Below are positions 18,873-27,372 of a stretch of DNA of 64,000 bases, in pieces. The position numbers were made by a program, and so were the translations under genes. The stretch's first letter is position 1, and each line of letters opens with the position of its first letter. The stretch spans positions 1 to 64,000 of the forward strand of contig JAJDTR010000033.1 in NCBI GenBank assembly GCA_022827055.1, given 5' to 3'. Under the pieces are notes generated by a model. The model saw only the letters and a list, made by a program, of their open reading frames with translations, was not told where the DNA came from and ran no database searches. The DNA comes from Candidatus Poribacteria bacterium (lineage in GTDB: Bacteria > Poribacteria > WGA-4E > JAJDTR01).

Positions 18873-19645
18873 TGAAGTGTTTTCCTTTCTATTCTAAAAG
18901 GTGGAGTTTCAGGTACCGGTGAGTTTGAAGATATTGGTTTTATGATACTCTGAATACGCGAACCAGTGCAAGAGGAATAGGGGTTTGGTGCGGGGGAAAC
19001 GCATCTAATTGCGGAGGAGGTCTCATGGTGGTAGGCAGTGTTGGGTTTCACTCAAATTTTGGCGCGTTCAAACGAAATAGGCACTCGAGAACCCTCACAA
19101 GATCAGCGGTTACTAACGAATTTCCGTTCAACCCAACCTACGAATCCCAAATTAGTGTCTCAAACTTAGCCTGATATCCTTTCTTATGATGCAGAAAATT
19201 TAGATGCGTTTCCCCTGGGGTTTGGTGCGGGGTAGTCGCAAATGTCTCTTGTGGGGCGTGAGGAAGGATGGAAGAACGGAATGATGGAAGGGAGAAATTG
19301 CTATGCACCTCGAAGGTATCATTCATGGGAAGAGTAAATCTTGGAAATCTGATGATTGAGGATTACGCCGATTACCAAGATCGGGAGCTGGTACGTACAT
19401 ACAATAGCAGAGTCATCGCAGAAGGTTCGCGACCGGGAGGTCGCTCCTACAGGTCGGACGAGCAATGTAAGTAGAAGAGGAGAAAATTGAATCACGGATT
19501 AATTGGTATTGATGGGGCCTTGAAAATCGCGGAAGGAAGGCAATTAAGATTAGGTCATTGCGGGTTCTACAAGAAATGGTGGGCAGTGCCCACCCTACAA
19601 ATACTAGCATTCAACTGATTGTTGAGATTGCATAAATTGCTGAAT
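18873..19645. repeat. Intergenic region with inverted-repeat element and hairpins
   Basis: GGGGAAACGCATCTAA at 18993-19008 is repeated in inverse at 19200-19215, bounding a 223-bp segment without ORF that may be a small MITE. A GGAAG purine tract lies at 19264-19292, an AGGTCGCTCCTACAGG hairpin around 19431-19455 and a GGTGGGCAGTGCCCACCCTA hairpin at 19578-19597. No gene is supported. Confidence 0.5.
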
Positions 19646-19656
19646 TATGCTATAAT
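19646..19656 (+). promoter_or_regulatory. Extended -10 promoter of smpB
   Basis: The sequence TATGCTATAAT carries TATAAT at 19651-19656 with the TGC of an extended -10. The ATG of smpB starts 7 nt after the last T, so transcription would begin at or next to the start codon. No good -35 is seen at 16-18 bp, as allowed for extended -10 promoters. Confidence 0.55.
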
Positions 19657-19662
19657 CTATTC

Positions 19663-20124
19663 ATGAAGAAAGCCTCTGCTAACGACTCTGCCAGAGTTAT
19701 AACCGTCAATCGGAAGGCGCGGCATGACTACCACCTGCACGATCGCTACGAAGCCGGGATAGCGTTGCAGGGAACCGAGGTCAAGTCGATACGCGCAGGA
19801 CGATTGAATCTGGCAGATAGTTACGCGCGCATCCGCGATGGCGAGGTTTTCTTGGTTGACGCTCATATCGGTCCTTACGAGCAGGGCAGCCGCGAGAATC
19901 ATGAACCGAAGCGTCAGCGTAAGTTGCTGCTGCACCGCCGCGAGATTCGGAAGATTGAAAGCAGGATTCGCTCGGCGGGTATGACGGTTGTTCCGACAAA
20001 GGCGTATTTCAGTAACGGGAAGGTGAAACTTGAAATCGCGATCGCGTCGGGCAAGCAAGCTTACGATAAACGTGATGCAATTGAGAGAGAGGAAGCGCGG
20101 CGGGCGATTCGTTCACATTTATAA
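19663..20124 (+). CDS. smpB: SsrA-binding protein SmpB
   Basis: Binds tmRNA and delivers it to stalled ribosomes. 153 residues, usual length. Features: RKARHDYHLHDRYEAGIALQ, GTEVKSIRAGRLNLADSYAR, the HIGPYEQGSRENHEPKRQRK segment, LLLHRREIRKI and the basic C-terminal tail (KRDAIEREEARRAIRSH, normally KRxxIxxR). There is no Shine-Dalgarno, and the -10 box ends 7 nt before the ATG, pointing to a leaderless mRNA. tmRNA is encoded 190 nt downstream on the same strand. Confidence 0.96.
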   Translation: MKKASANDSARVITVNRKARHDYHLHDRYEAGIALQGTEVKSIRAGRLNLADSYARIRDGEVFLVDAHIGPYEQGSRENHEPKRQRKLLLHRREIRKIESRIRSAGMTVVPTKAYFSNGKVKLEIAIASGKQAYDKRDAIEREEARRAIRSHL

Positions 20125-20259
20125 CTGGTGGTGCGGCTAGTCCATGCCATAGTCCGGATGGACACACACCGGTTGATTTCAATACGATAATAATTAAATC
20201 TTCCAATGCGGGGCAGGATGCCCCGCCTACGACGTTTAGTGTACGGAAAACGGTTGGAA

Positions 20260-20287
20260 TTGATCTTTTTTGGTATAACGGTATAAT
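20260..20287 (+). promoter_or_regulatory. Promoter of ssrA
   Basis: TTGATC at 20260-20265, a 16-bp spacer, TATAAT at 20282-20287. The mature tmRNA 5' end at 20315 would leave a short leader for RNase P to remove. Confidence 0.65.
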
Positions 20288-20314
20288 TGCGGCGTCATGG
20301 AACACGCACAATCT

Positions 20315-20668
20315 GGGGGTGAAAAGGTTTCGACGTGAGTCAATGAGATAAGAGTTGCATGCCGAGGTCTCCGCAGGCCTCGTTAAACAGGCGGAAAAAA
20401 TTTAACTGCTGACTACGAAGAGTTAGCTCTAGCTGCTTAAAGCAGCTACGCTCGGCTAACTTGCGGCCCGTCGAGTTAGTCGGGCGCCAGACAACGGGCT
20501 AGGCAGCTTGTTTGTTCTCAAGGGTCAAGCTGCGAGAAAACACTTGAGATAGCCTGAACGAATCTGGCATAAGGGAGTCGTTAGGGTGAAGTGCCAAAAC
20601 TTATGCTAAGCATGTAGTAGCTCTTATTGAACTGCTCTCGGACACGGGTTCGATTCCCGTCACCTCCA
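20315..20668 (+). ncRNA. ssrA: tmRNA (SsrA)
   Basis: The one-piece tmRNA has a tRNA-like domain joining GGGGGTG (20315-20321) to CACCTCC (20661-20667), a conserved AAAGGTTTCGACG-like 5' segment, and a T-arm GGGTTCGATTCCC. The 3' CCA is not encoded (ATCA follows). The tag frame ends at TAA 20438-20440 and reads GGKNLTADYEELALAA from GGC at 20390; an in-frame TAA at 20384 limits how far upstream the resume codon can be, so it is ACA, GGC or GGA, most likely GGC. The ALAA ending is the normal protease degron. Pseudoknots occupy 20440-20600. Confidence 0.93.
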
Positions 20669-20695
20669 TCAGATTTTGATCGGAATCCTATCATG

Positions 20696-20731
20696 AGGTG
20701 CAATTGTCGATTGGCGATTGCACCTTTTTTT
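20696..20731 (+). terminator. Rho-independent terminator of ssrA
   Basis: AGGTGCAAT at 20696-20704 pairs with ATTGCACCT at 20717-20725, followed by seven T residues. It is 28 nt after the tmRNA. Confidence 0.85.
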
Positions 20732-21009
20732 ATTTACTGTGCCGATTGGCAAGATGGATTGCACACCGTACTGCTCCGACGAATTGACAAATTCATCGAT
20801 TAAGGCTTGGATTTGGCAATCCAAGCCGAGCAGGTAGAGGTATGAGTGTCTCGCATCTGCCTGACCGCTACAGTTATTCGTGATTGCTTCCACCTGTATC
20901 CGCGTATCACCTGCCTGACCAGACAACCCACCAATAAACGGCAAGATTCTTGTAGCTTCCATTTCGTCTATACGACAGATTCACATCCTAAAGTAAGGAG
21001 ACACCGAAA
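20732..21009. repeat. Intergenic element before the first pspA gene
   Basis: Bases 20804-20885 hold the TTTGGCAATCCAAGCCGAG element with its GAGTGTCTCGCATC extension, matching 1875-1960. A TAAGGAG Shine-Dalgarno at 20994-21000 serves the GTG at 21010. Confidence 0.5.
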
Positions 21010-21678
21010 GTGCAGACTCTAGACAGAGCAAAACTGATTGTGAGAGCCCAAGTCAGCGATTTACTTACAAAGTTAGAGGACGGGCAGAAAACTCGGCAGT
21101 TGGCGCTTGAGGAGGTGCGCGACGACATCCGGGGGATAAGGTCACTCGTCGTTAGCGCCATTGCCGATCTCAAACTTATTGAGCGCCAAATTGAAGAGAC
21201 CGATTCCGAAGCGGAGATGTGGGAAGAGAGAGCAGCATTTGCCTTGCAAAAGTCTGAAGAGGATTTGGCGCGACGTGCGCTTTCCCGTAAGCATGAGTTA
21301 ACGCGAAGGGCGGAACGCTATCGTGAACAACTCGCGGCGCAGCGGGATACCATCGACACGCTGAAATCAAGCCTTAAATCGTTGGAATTGAAATTAGATG
21401 AGATGCGTTTTGATACGGCGCGAATGGATGTCCAAGAAAAATTGACACGTCAATCGACACTCGGAGCAACTTCCGCAAGCAATTACGTCACTGGCGGCAG
21501 CGCGTTCGATGCCTATGACCGGATGGTCGAACAGGTGCGCGATTTAGAAGCACATGCCGAGGCGTTCGACGAATTGATGCAAGGCGATAAGCTGGAGCAG
21601 GAATTCCATGCGCTGGAACGTAAGAATGATGTCGATAAGGATTTAGCGGCGCTAAAATCCAAACTCTCGGAAGAGTAG
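21010..21678 (+). CDS. PspA/IM30-family protein (first copy)
   Basis: 222 residues, from a GTG with TAAGGAG 9 nt upstream. Almost wholly alpha-helical and coiled coil (RRAERYREQLAAQRDTIDTL, SLKSLELKLDEMR), as in phage-shock protein A, an ESCRT-III-like protein that assembles on stressed inner membranes. The N-terminus LDRAKLIVRAQVSDLLTKLE matches the amphipathic helix alpha-0/1 region. The C-terminal part (FDAYDRMVEQVRDLEAHAEA) matches the family's F..R..DRIxxxEAxAEA motif. It shares its layout with the gene at 22471. PspB, PspC and PspF are not present. Confidence 0.85.
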   Translation: MQTLDRAKLIVRAQVSDLLTKLEDGQKTRQLALEEVRDDIRGIRSLVVSAIADLKLIERQIEETDSEAEMWEERAAFALQKSEEDLARRALSRKHELTRRAERYREQLAAQRDTIDTLKSSLKSLELKLDEMRFDTARMDVQEKLTRQSTLGATSASNYVTGGSAFDAYDRMVEQVRDLEAHAEAFDELMQGDKLEQEFHALERKNDVDKDLAALKSKLSEE

Positions 21679-21954
21679 GAGAGGAAGCAGGAAAGAGTGG
21701 AAGAATAGAAGGTGCACTTCTTTGCTCCCTTGTGTTAAATCGTTCCACCTCTGAACTTTCTTAAGAGCGCCGAGTAAAAGAAATGCGCGGGTGAAATGAA
21801 GCCAGATTTTTGTTGAAATTCCCTCTTAGTCGCGTTACAATTCAACGCAGTTTCGGGTTACTAGCAGGACAACGGTAAAATCTTGCGCAACAACTCGCTC
21901 GATTGCGAACTCAGTCGGGTTTAATTCTATCAGGGAATTACAAGGAGAGTAACC
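21679..21954. other. Intergenic between pspA copy and nuclease gene
   Basis: A short GGAAG-type purine tract sits at 21683-21712, directly after the stop codon. CAAGGAGAG at 21940-21948 is the Shine-Dalgarno of the next gene. Nothing else is seen. Confidence 0.4.
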
Positions 21955-22443
21955 ATGGTTGAAGTCGACGTGGCATTCATCTCTTTTGACCAGCATGTGG
22001 GTACACCAATTGTCGTATTAAAGGATAAGGCAGCCGAAGCCAAACGAATGTTGCTCATTTGGATTGGTTCACCGGAAGCCGCCGCCATTCAATCGAAAAT
22101 CAAGGGCGAGGAGATTACGCGCCCGATGACGCACGATTTGATGAAGAATCTCATTGAAAATCTTCAGGGAGAGGTAGCTTCTGTGTGTGTACACTCCGTG
22201 GCGGATGGGACCTTTTTCGGGCAAGTTACACTTCATGCGGATGGACAGACGATTGATATTGATGCCCGCCCAAGCGATGCCATCGCGCTTGCACTAAGGT
22301 TTGATGCCCCAATCTTCGTCGCCGAGGAGGTGCTTGAAGAACACGGCCTCTCCGAGGACGATTTGAAAGAGGCGCAACAGGAGCAGACGAAGAGCGTTTT
22401 AGAAAACTTGGATGATGAAACGCTAGGCGAGTTTACAGTTTAA
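21955..22443 (+). CDS. Bifunctional nuclease-family protein (DUF151/BFN)
   Basis: 162 residues. The family pattern is clear: PIVVLKDKAAEAKRMLLIWI, GSPEAAAIQSKIKGEEITRP, MTHDLMKNLIENL and FFGQVTLHADGQTIDIDARP with SDAIALALRFDAPIFVAEEV. Plant and bacterial members have reported RNase/DNase activity, though many bacterial homologues are uncharacterised. GGAGAG precedes the ATG. It lies between two pspA-family genes, and its stop is 27 nt before the second, so at least those two are probably one transcript. Confidence 0.9.
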   Translation: MVEVDVAFISFDQHVGTPIVVLKDKAAEAKRMLLIWIGSPEAAAIQSKIKGEEITRPMTHDLMKNLIENLQGEVASVCVHSVADGTFFGQVTLHADGQTIDIDARPSDAIALALRFDAPIFVAEEVLEEHGLSEDDLKEAQQEQTKSVLENLDDETLGEFTV

Positions 22444-22470
22444 CGATCAGATTCGAGAGAGTAACCACCG

Positions 22471-23130
22471 ATGCCAATCTTTGAAAAGATTAGTCGAATT
22501 CTCAAGTCAAATATCAACGATCTTCTGGATCGCGTCGAGGACCCGGAGAAGGTCTTGAACCAGTTGCTTGAGGACATGCGCCATGAGTTGAAAGAGGCAA
22601 AGGTGCAGGTGGTTGCAGCGATCCGCGATGGGAATCGGCTTGAAGCCCAATACAAGGAGAATTTGGAAAGCGCCGAGAACTGGGAAAAGCGAGCTATCGT
22701 GTTCATCGAGAATGGCGATGATGTTCGCGCGAAAGAAGCGCTACGCCGCAAGAAGTCCTTTAGTGAATTAGCGGACAATTACCGCGAACAACTTGAGTCC
22801 CAGCGGGAGAGCATTGCTGTTCTCAAGGATGGATTGGCTACATTGCAGGAGAAGATTGAGGAAGCAGAGCACAAGCGTGCCATCTTGATTGCCCGCGCGA
22901 AGCGAGCGGAAGCCGAAAAGAACATCCAGGAAACGGTAGCGGGAATTGCGGACGCAAGCGCCGCCAGTGCGTTTGATCGGATTCAGGACCGCGTGGCTGA
23001 AACCGAAGCACACGCCGAGGCGTATCGCGAATTGCAGAATCTTGACGGTGGGAAATCAGTTCTTGAACCAAATCCGAACGACGACATTGAGAATGAACTC
23101 GCTAAACTCAAGGAAAAGCTGAAAAAGTAA
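22471..23130 (+). CDS. PspA/IM30-family protein (second copy)
   Basis: 219 residues. The N-terminus PIFEKISRILKSNINDLLDR, EDPEKVLNQLLEDMRHELKE is closer to canonical PspA/Vipp1 than the first copy. Heptad-rich coiled coil covers most of the rest, with ALRRKKSFSELADNYREQLE and AFDRIQDRVAETEAHAEAYR. It lacks the C-terminal extension of Vipp1. Likely polymerises on the cytoplasmic face of the membrane. A GAGAG motif lies before the ATG. Confidence 0.93.
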   Translation: MPIFEKISRILKSNINDLLDRVEDPEKVLNQLLEDMRHELKEAKVQVVAAIRDGNRLEAQYKENLESAENWEKRAIVFIENGDDVRAKEALRRKKSFSELADNYREQLESQRESIAVLKDGLATLQEKIEEAEHKRAILIARAKRAEAEKNIQETVAGIADASAASAFDRIQDRVAETEAHAEAYRELQNLDGGKSVLEPNPNDDIENELAKLKEKLKK

Positions 23131-23366
23131 ATGACCTTCCTATAGGCTACCGGGAGGTTGGTTGTTTCAATTCGAAATGATTGCCTAAGTGGGCACCTGA
23201 AGATTCACCATAGGACAGTTCATCTACTGTTTCGAAGTTGCATATTCCGTAATGCTCATCTCCTCGCCGTAACCCCGCATGCGCGGCATGGCAATATGCC
23301 CCGCGTACCGCGGTGCCCTCGTGGTAGCGTGAACGTCATATCTAAATTTGGTTAAAGGGTTTGACA

Positions 23367-23540
23367 ATGCGATTGTTTAGAAAATCCATCATCCTCGTGT
23401 TAATTTTGGGGCTTGCACTTATTGCCGTAAAGTTGGTGTTACCTCTCGCCATTTGGGTATTTGAAATCGCTTTCACGGTGCTCGTCCTTATCGCGATTGG
23501 AATCGCGATTGTGTATCTCTATCAAAAACTCCGGGCGTAA
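23367..23540 (+). CDS. Small two-span membrane protein, 57 residues
   Basis: ATG at 23367 with AAAGGG about 8 nt upstream, stop TAA at 23538-23540. The protein is MRLFRK followed by two hydrophobic stretches (IILVLILGLALIAVKLVLPL and VLVLIAIGIAIVYL) and ends QKLRA. It lies about 240 nt after the second pspA gene. Small membrane proteins often partner PspA (as PspB/PspC do), but no PspC motif is seen, so this is only context. The 5' part of the open frame before the GH32 start overlaps this gene. Confidence 0.55.
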   Translation: MRLFRKSIILVLILGLALIAVKLVLPLAIWVFEIAFTVLVLIAIGIAIVYLYQKLRA

Positions 23541-23574
23541 ACTTTCTCCTAGGGATTTTTTGCCTTTGCAACCT

Positions 23575-25032
23575 ATGAATCAGAGAGATATTGAAGCTAC
23601 CGTATCGGACGACTTGGCACTCAACTATCACCTCATGCATCCCGGCGGCGATAGCGCGCCCGGCGATCCCAACGCCGCATTTTATCTTGATGGTATGTAT
23701 CACCTGCACTATATCCTGCGACACACTTGGCGTGGCGACCGGTCGTACTGCTTCGTCCATGTCACCAGTCCGGATATGCTAAATTGGACATGGCAGAGGA
23801 CGAAACTTCAGCCGTCTTTCACGGGTCACGGCATGTACAGCGGCACCGGATTCGTCACCAAAGAGGGCATTCCTGCCGCGATTTATCATGGTCAAGCTTC
23901 TAAGCGAAATCACATCGCACTCGCCAAAGACAGAACTTTATCCGCGTGGGAGAAGCCGTATCCGGTCGAACCAAAAACAGCCGATGGAGCGGATGCGGAC
24001 ATGCATCACTGGGATCCTGACTGTTTCCTCATCGGCGACACCTATTACGCTATCTCCGGCGGTAGGCACCAGCCTCTAAGCAAGTCGCAGGACTTGCGGA
24101 ATTGGAGTTACGTTGGCGATTTCCTTAAACATGAGCTGCCGGATGCGGCAATCGGCGAAGACATTTCTTGCCCGAATTTTTTCCGCCTCGGGGACAAGTG
24201 GATGCTGCTGTGTATCAGCCATCCTTTCGGCTGCCGCTACTACATCGGGGATTGGGATACAGAGAACGAACAGTTCGTTCCCGAAACTCACGGTCGTATG
24301 AACTGGCGGCGTCCCGATCAACCCATTTACAAAACGGAGTACCGCGATTTCTTTGCTCCTGAAAGCGTGCTCACGTCAGATGGCCGCCGGGTCATGTGGG
24401 CGTGGCTTGTGACGCTCAATAATGAGATTGCTTCAAGGACAATCCAGTCTTTGCCGCGTGAGTTGAGTTTAGCGGGGGACGGTAGTTTACGGATTCGCCC
24501 GCTGCGTGAACTCAAAACGCTCCGCACCAATCAAACAATTCACAGAAATCTCACGGTCACGCCACCGGAACGTTCGCACAGCGGCACTGCAACGGCACGG
24601 ATTGCCACTCTTGAGGGCGACGCACTTGAGTTGAGAATCACGATCGATAGAGAGCAGGCGCTGCGCAAGCGGTTCGGTTTCCAGCTTTTTGCCGACGAAG
24701 ACCACGAAGGGTTGCCCATTCTAATTCACCCGGAGACGGCGACTTTGCGCGTCGGAACGACCGAGGCGCCGTTTGCCGTAGCAAATCTTCCGGAAGGCGA
24801 AGACGTTGAATTGCGTATCTTCATAGACAAGTACCTTGTCGAAGTCTTTGCTAATGACCGGCAAGCTGTCGTGGGCGCCCATATGGATTATCGCTCTGCC
24901 AGCAATCTTAACGCCTATACCTACGGCGATCCGACAACGATTCGGCAAATTGAAATCTGGAAACTGAAGTCCACCAACCAAGGGTTTTTCGAGGCACGAG
25001 AAAGTCGTGTCTGGGCACCGGACACCGAGTAA
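23575..25032 (+). CDS. Glycoside hydrolase family 32-like protein
   Basis: 485 residues from the ATG at 23575 (MNQRDIEATVSDD); the frame extends to 23461 but that overlaps the small membrane gene. A five-bladed propeller with the three GH32 carboxylate motifs in variant form: PGDPNAAFYLDGMYHLHY (nucleophile Asp), HHWDPDCFLIGDTYY (RDP equivalent) and GEDISCPNFFRL (ECP equivalent, Glu acid/base). The C-terminal beta-sandwich (ELRIFIDKYLVEVFANDRQA) is typical of GH32, including the (S/D)xxxVEVFAND signature. Probably acts on fructans or sucrose. No signal peptide, so apparently cytoplasmic. A sulfatase remnant and an intact sulfatase follow. Confidence 0.9.
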   Translation: MNQRDIEATVSDDLALNYHLMHPGGDSAPGDPNAAFYLDGMYHLHYILRHTWRGDRSYCFVHVTSPDMLNWTWQRTKLQPSFTGHGMYSGTGFVTKEGIPAAIYHGQASKRNHIALAKDRTLSAWEKPYPVEPKTADGADADMHHWDPDCFLIGDTYYAISGGRHQPLSKSQDLRNWSYVGDFLKHELPDAAIGEDISCPNFFRLGDKWMLLCISHPFGCRYYIGDWDTENEQFVPETHGRMNWRRPDQPIYKTEYRDFFAPESVLTSDGRRVMWAWLVTLNNEIASRTIQSLPRELSLAGDGSLRIRPLRELKTLRTNQTIHRNLTVTPPERSHSGTATARIATLEGDALELRITIDREQALRKRFGFQLFADEDHEGLPILIHPETATLRVGTTEAPFAVANLPEGEDVELRIFIDKYLVEVFANDRQAVVGAHMDYRSASNLNAYTYGDPTTIRQIEIWKLKSTNQGFFEARESRVWAPDTE

Positions 25033-25121
25033 ACAGCAGTGTTTAGCGGATAGTCATTTGTGGTCAGTAAACCGGTGGACTAAAGAGTTACGCCAGGAGA
25101 AACCCTCCCTCTTCTTCAGCC

Positions 25122-25330
25122 CCGTCCAATATCGTCGTTCTTCTCACCGGCGATCTCGGCTATGGCGATTTATCCTGCCACAGGCATTCACTCATTCGCG
25201 CACCCCATCCGGATTGACTTGCAGCCGAAGGGCAGCGATGGACGATTCACTATGCCTCAAAGCCACTCTGTAAGCCGATCCGCGCTACCCCATGACCGGG
25301 CGGTCGATCTCACGCGCGGCTTTTACAGAC
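25122..25330 (+). pseudogene. Decayed N-terminal fragment of a type I sulfatase
   Basis: Reading frame from 25122 gives PSNIVVLLTGDLGYGDLSCH and ends IRAPHPD, then TGA at 25215-25217 where sulfatases have Arg (DRL), then LAAEGQRWTIHYASKPLCKP and IRATP, then TGA. The next frame continues as MTGRSISRAAF from about 25288, the position of the conserved TGR after the active-site CxPxR. So there is one nonsense codon and one frameshift, and the formylglycine motif reads CKPIR. The fragment stops at a GGTGGGCAGTGCCCACC hairpin at 25332. An intact sulfatase follows about 120 bp on. Confidence 0.75.
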
Positions 25331-25451
25331 AGGTGGGCAGTGCCCACCCCATACAATTGTACAGAGTCATACTACGTTTCAAGATAAAGCTCGGCTGATT
25401 TGTCAATCCAGCCGGAGCGGTTAGCCCAAAGACTGTTTTCGGGTGTTGATT

Positions 25452-27155
25452 ATGTTTCGACCAAATGTCATTTTTGTGTTGACCGATGACCAAGGCTACG
25501 GCGATGTGTCGTGTCTGGGAAATCCCGTGCTGCGAACCCCATACCTAGATCGGTTGCATTCCGAGAGTGTACGTTTCACCGATTTCCATGTCGCTCCGAT
25601 GTGCACTCCGACTCGCGGCGAACTTCTCACGGGGCGCGATGCGTTGGATAATGGAGCGACATTCGTTTGCTTGGGACGCACGCTATTGCGCCGCGATCTT
25701 CCCACGATGGCGGATATCTTCGCGGCGAACGGATATCATACGGGGCACTTTGGAAAATGGCACCTGGGTGACAACTATCCCTACAGACCTCAGGACCGTG
25801 GCTTCCACGAAACTGTGTATCATCCCGCATGGGGAATCACATCCGCTCCCGATTATTTTGGGAATGATTATTTCGATGACCATTACCGGCATCGGGACGA
25901 AATCAAGCAGTATCAGGGATATTGCACGGATGTCTGGTTCGACGAAGCTGTAGCTTGGATGAGGCGGTGTCATCAGCAAGACGATCCCTTCTTCACGTAT
26001 ATTGCGACCAACGCTCCGCATACACCGCTGTGGGTACCGAACCATTACAGACAGCCGTACCTTGGTGAAGTCACACGAAACGAGGCAAGTTTCTTCGGAA
26101 TGATTTCAAACATTGATGAGAACATGGGGCGTCTCGATTCGTTCCTGCAAGAGACGGGTTTACGCGAGAACACCATTCTGATATTCATGACGGATAACGG
26201 CACTGCCACCGGTCAGAACGTGTTCAATGCAGGAATGCGCGGGAGAAAGACGTCGCTCTATGACGGCGGACACCGTGTGCCGTTCTTTGTACGTTGGCCA
26301 AATGGCGGAGTCGGCAGAGGGAGAGACGTTAGCGGTCTGACTCGGAGCACGGATGTGCTACCGACCTTAATTGACCTGTGTAGCTTGACCGTTGACGACG
26401 GACTGGCATTTGATGGAATCTCTCTTGCCAATGCTCTACAAGAATCTGCGGAGCCACCTTCGGAGCGGATGGCGGTGATACAATACGGGCACGCCGCCGA
26501 GGGCATTCGGGGTCATACGGATAAGAATGCCGCGACCGTGCTTTGGAATAAGTGGCGACTTGTGAACGGTTCTGAACTTTATGATATTGCTACCGATATA
26601 GGGCAAACTCGGAACGTCGCCGAGTCGAACCCGGAAGTAGTTGGCTGCATGCAAGATTATTACGAGCAATGGTGGGAGGAGGTTGGCGATAACTTGGAGA
26701 CATACCAGCCGATTACCGTTGGATCGAAACATGAGAATCCAGTACGCTTGTGCAGTTGCGATTGGACAGGGGTTTATGCGGACAACCAAGCGAACATCCG
26801 CGGGTGCGTCATGGATAGCGGGACATGGCATGTGGAAGTTGCGCGAGACGGTTTGTACGGTCTCACGTTGCGGCGGTGGCCCGAGGAATCGGGGTTGGGC
26901 ATTACTGCATCGGCGCCGGTCATGCAGGGCTTTGACGGAACATTGCCTGAGGGTGCGGCGTTGCCGGTGTCGTCGGCTTGGTTGCGCGTCGGAAGCGTGA
27001 AGCGGACACAAAGGGTGACGGAGGAAGCTACGCATGTCACACTCCGCATGGCGCTCGCGTGCGGTACTGTGCAGATTAAGAGTTGGTGGTATGACGGAGA
27101 GGGGAATCCGCTAGCCGGGGCTTACTATCTGGCCGTGGAAAGTCTAAACGATTAG
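25452..27155 (+). CDS. Type I (formylglycine) sulfatase
   Basis: 567 residues from the ATG at 25452 (a GTG at 25443 is possible). The alkaline-phosphatase-like fold starts RPNVIFVLTDDQGYGDVSCL with paired metal-binding Asp. The catalytic motif is MCTPTRGELLTGR, where Cys becomes formylglycine. HFGKWHLGD, PHTPLWVPNHY, and IFMTDNGTATGQNVFNAGMR carry further active-site residues, and GRKTSLYDGGHRVPFFVRWP is typical. The last about 130 residues form a C-terminal beta-rich domain. No signal peptide is apparent. With the GH32 enzyme it suggests use of sulfated glycans, inferred from context. Confidence 0.95.
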   Translation: MFRPNVIFVLTDDQGYGDVSCLGNPVLRTPYLDRLHSESVRFTDFHVAPMCTPTRGELLTGRDALDNGATFVCLGRTLLRRDLPTMADIFAANGYHTGHFGKWHLGDNYPYRPQDRGFHETVYHPAWGITSAPDYFGNDYFDDHYRHRDEIKQYQGYCTDVWFDEAVAWMRRCHQQDDPFFTYIATNAPHTPLWVPNHYRQPYLGEVTRNEASFFGMISNIDENMGRLDSFLQETGLRENTILIFMTDNGTATGQNVFNAGMRGRKTSLYDGGHRVPFFVRWPNGGVGRGRDVSGLTRSTDVLPTLIDLCSLTVDDGLAFDGISLANALQESAEPPSERMAVIQYGHAAEGIRGHTDKNAATVLWNKWRLVNGSELYDIATDIGQTRNVAESNPEVVGCMQDYYEQWWEEVGDNLETYQPITVGSKHENPVRLCSCDWTGVYADNQANIRGCVMDSGTWHVEVARDGLYGLTLRRWPEESGLGITASAPVMQGFDGTLPEGAALPVSSAWLRVGSVKRTQRVTEEATHVTLRMALACGTVQIKSWWYDGEGNPLAGAYYLAVESLND

Positions 27156-27291
27156 GGGAATTTCGCAGAGTAAATGTTTAGCGGCTAGTGATCAGTAGCA
27201 ATAAAAGCTATGCAAGCATATGATGAAATCATTGCGAAGCAAGTATTGTTGCCCATTCGAAAGTAAGAAAAAATATCATGTAAGCAGCATC

Positions 27292-27320
27292 TTGATAACT
27301 GTTTGATAAAATGGTATAAT
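27292..27320 (+). promoter_or_regulatory. Sigma-70 promoter of the 27373 gene
   Basis: TTGATA at 27292-27297, 17-bp spacer, TATAAT at 27315-27320 preceded by TGG, an extended -10. The gene start is 53 nt downstream. Confidence 0.65.
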
Positions 27321-27372
27321 TTATACCCATGTATTTGATTCAGACCTTGCTTTACACAACAAGGAGATCGCA

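Noticed and set aside
23461-23574. Upstream extension of the GH32 gene by 38 residues
   Set aside because: Overlaps a better-supported 57-codon gene; homologous sequence begins near the ATG at 23575.
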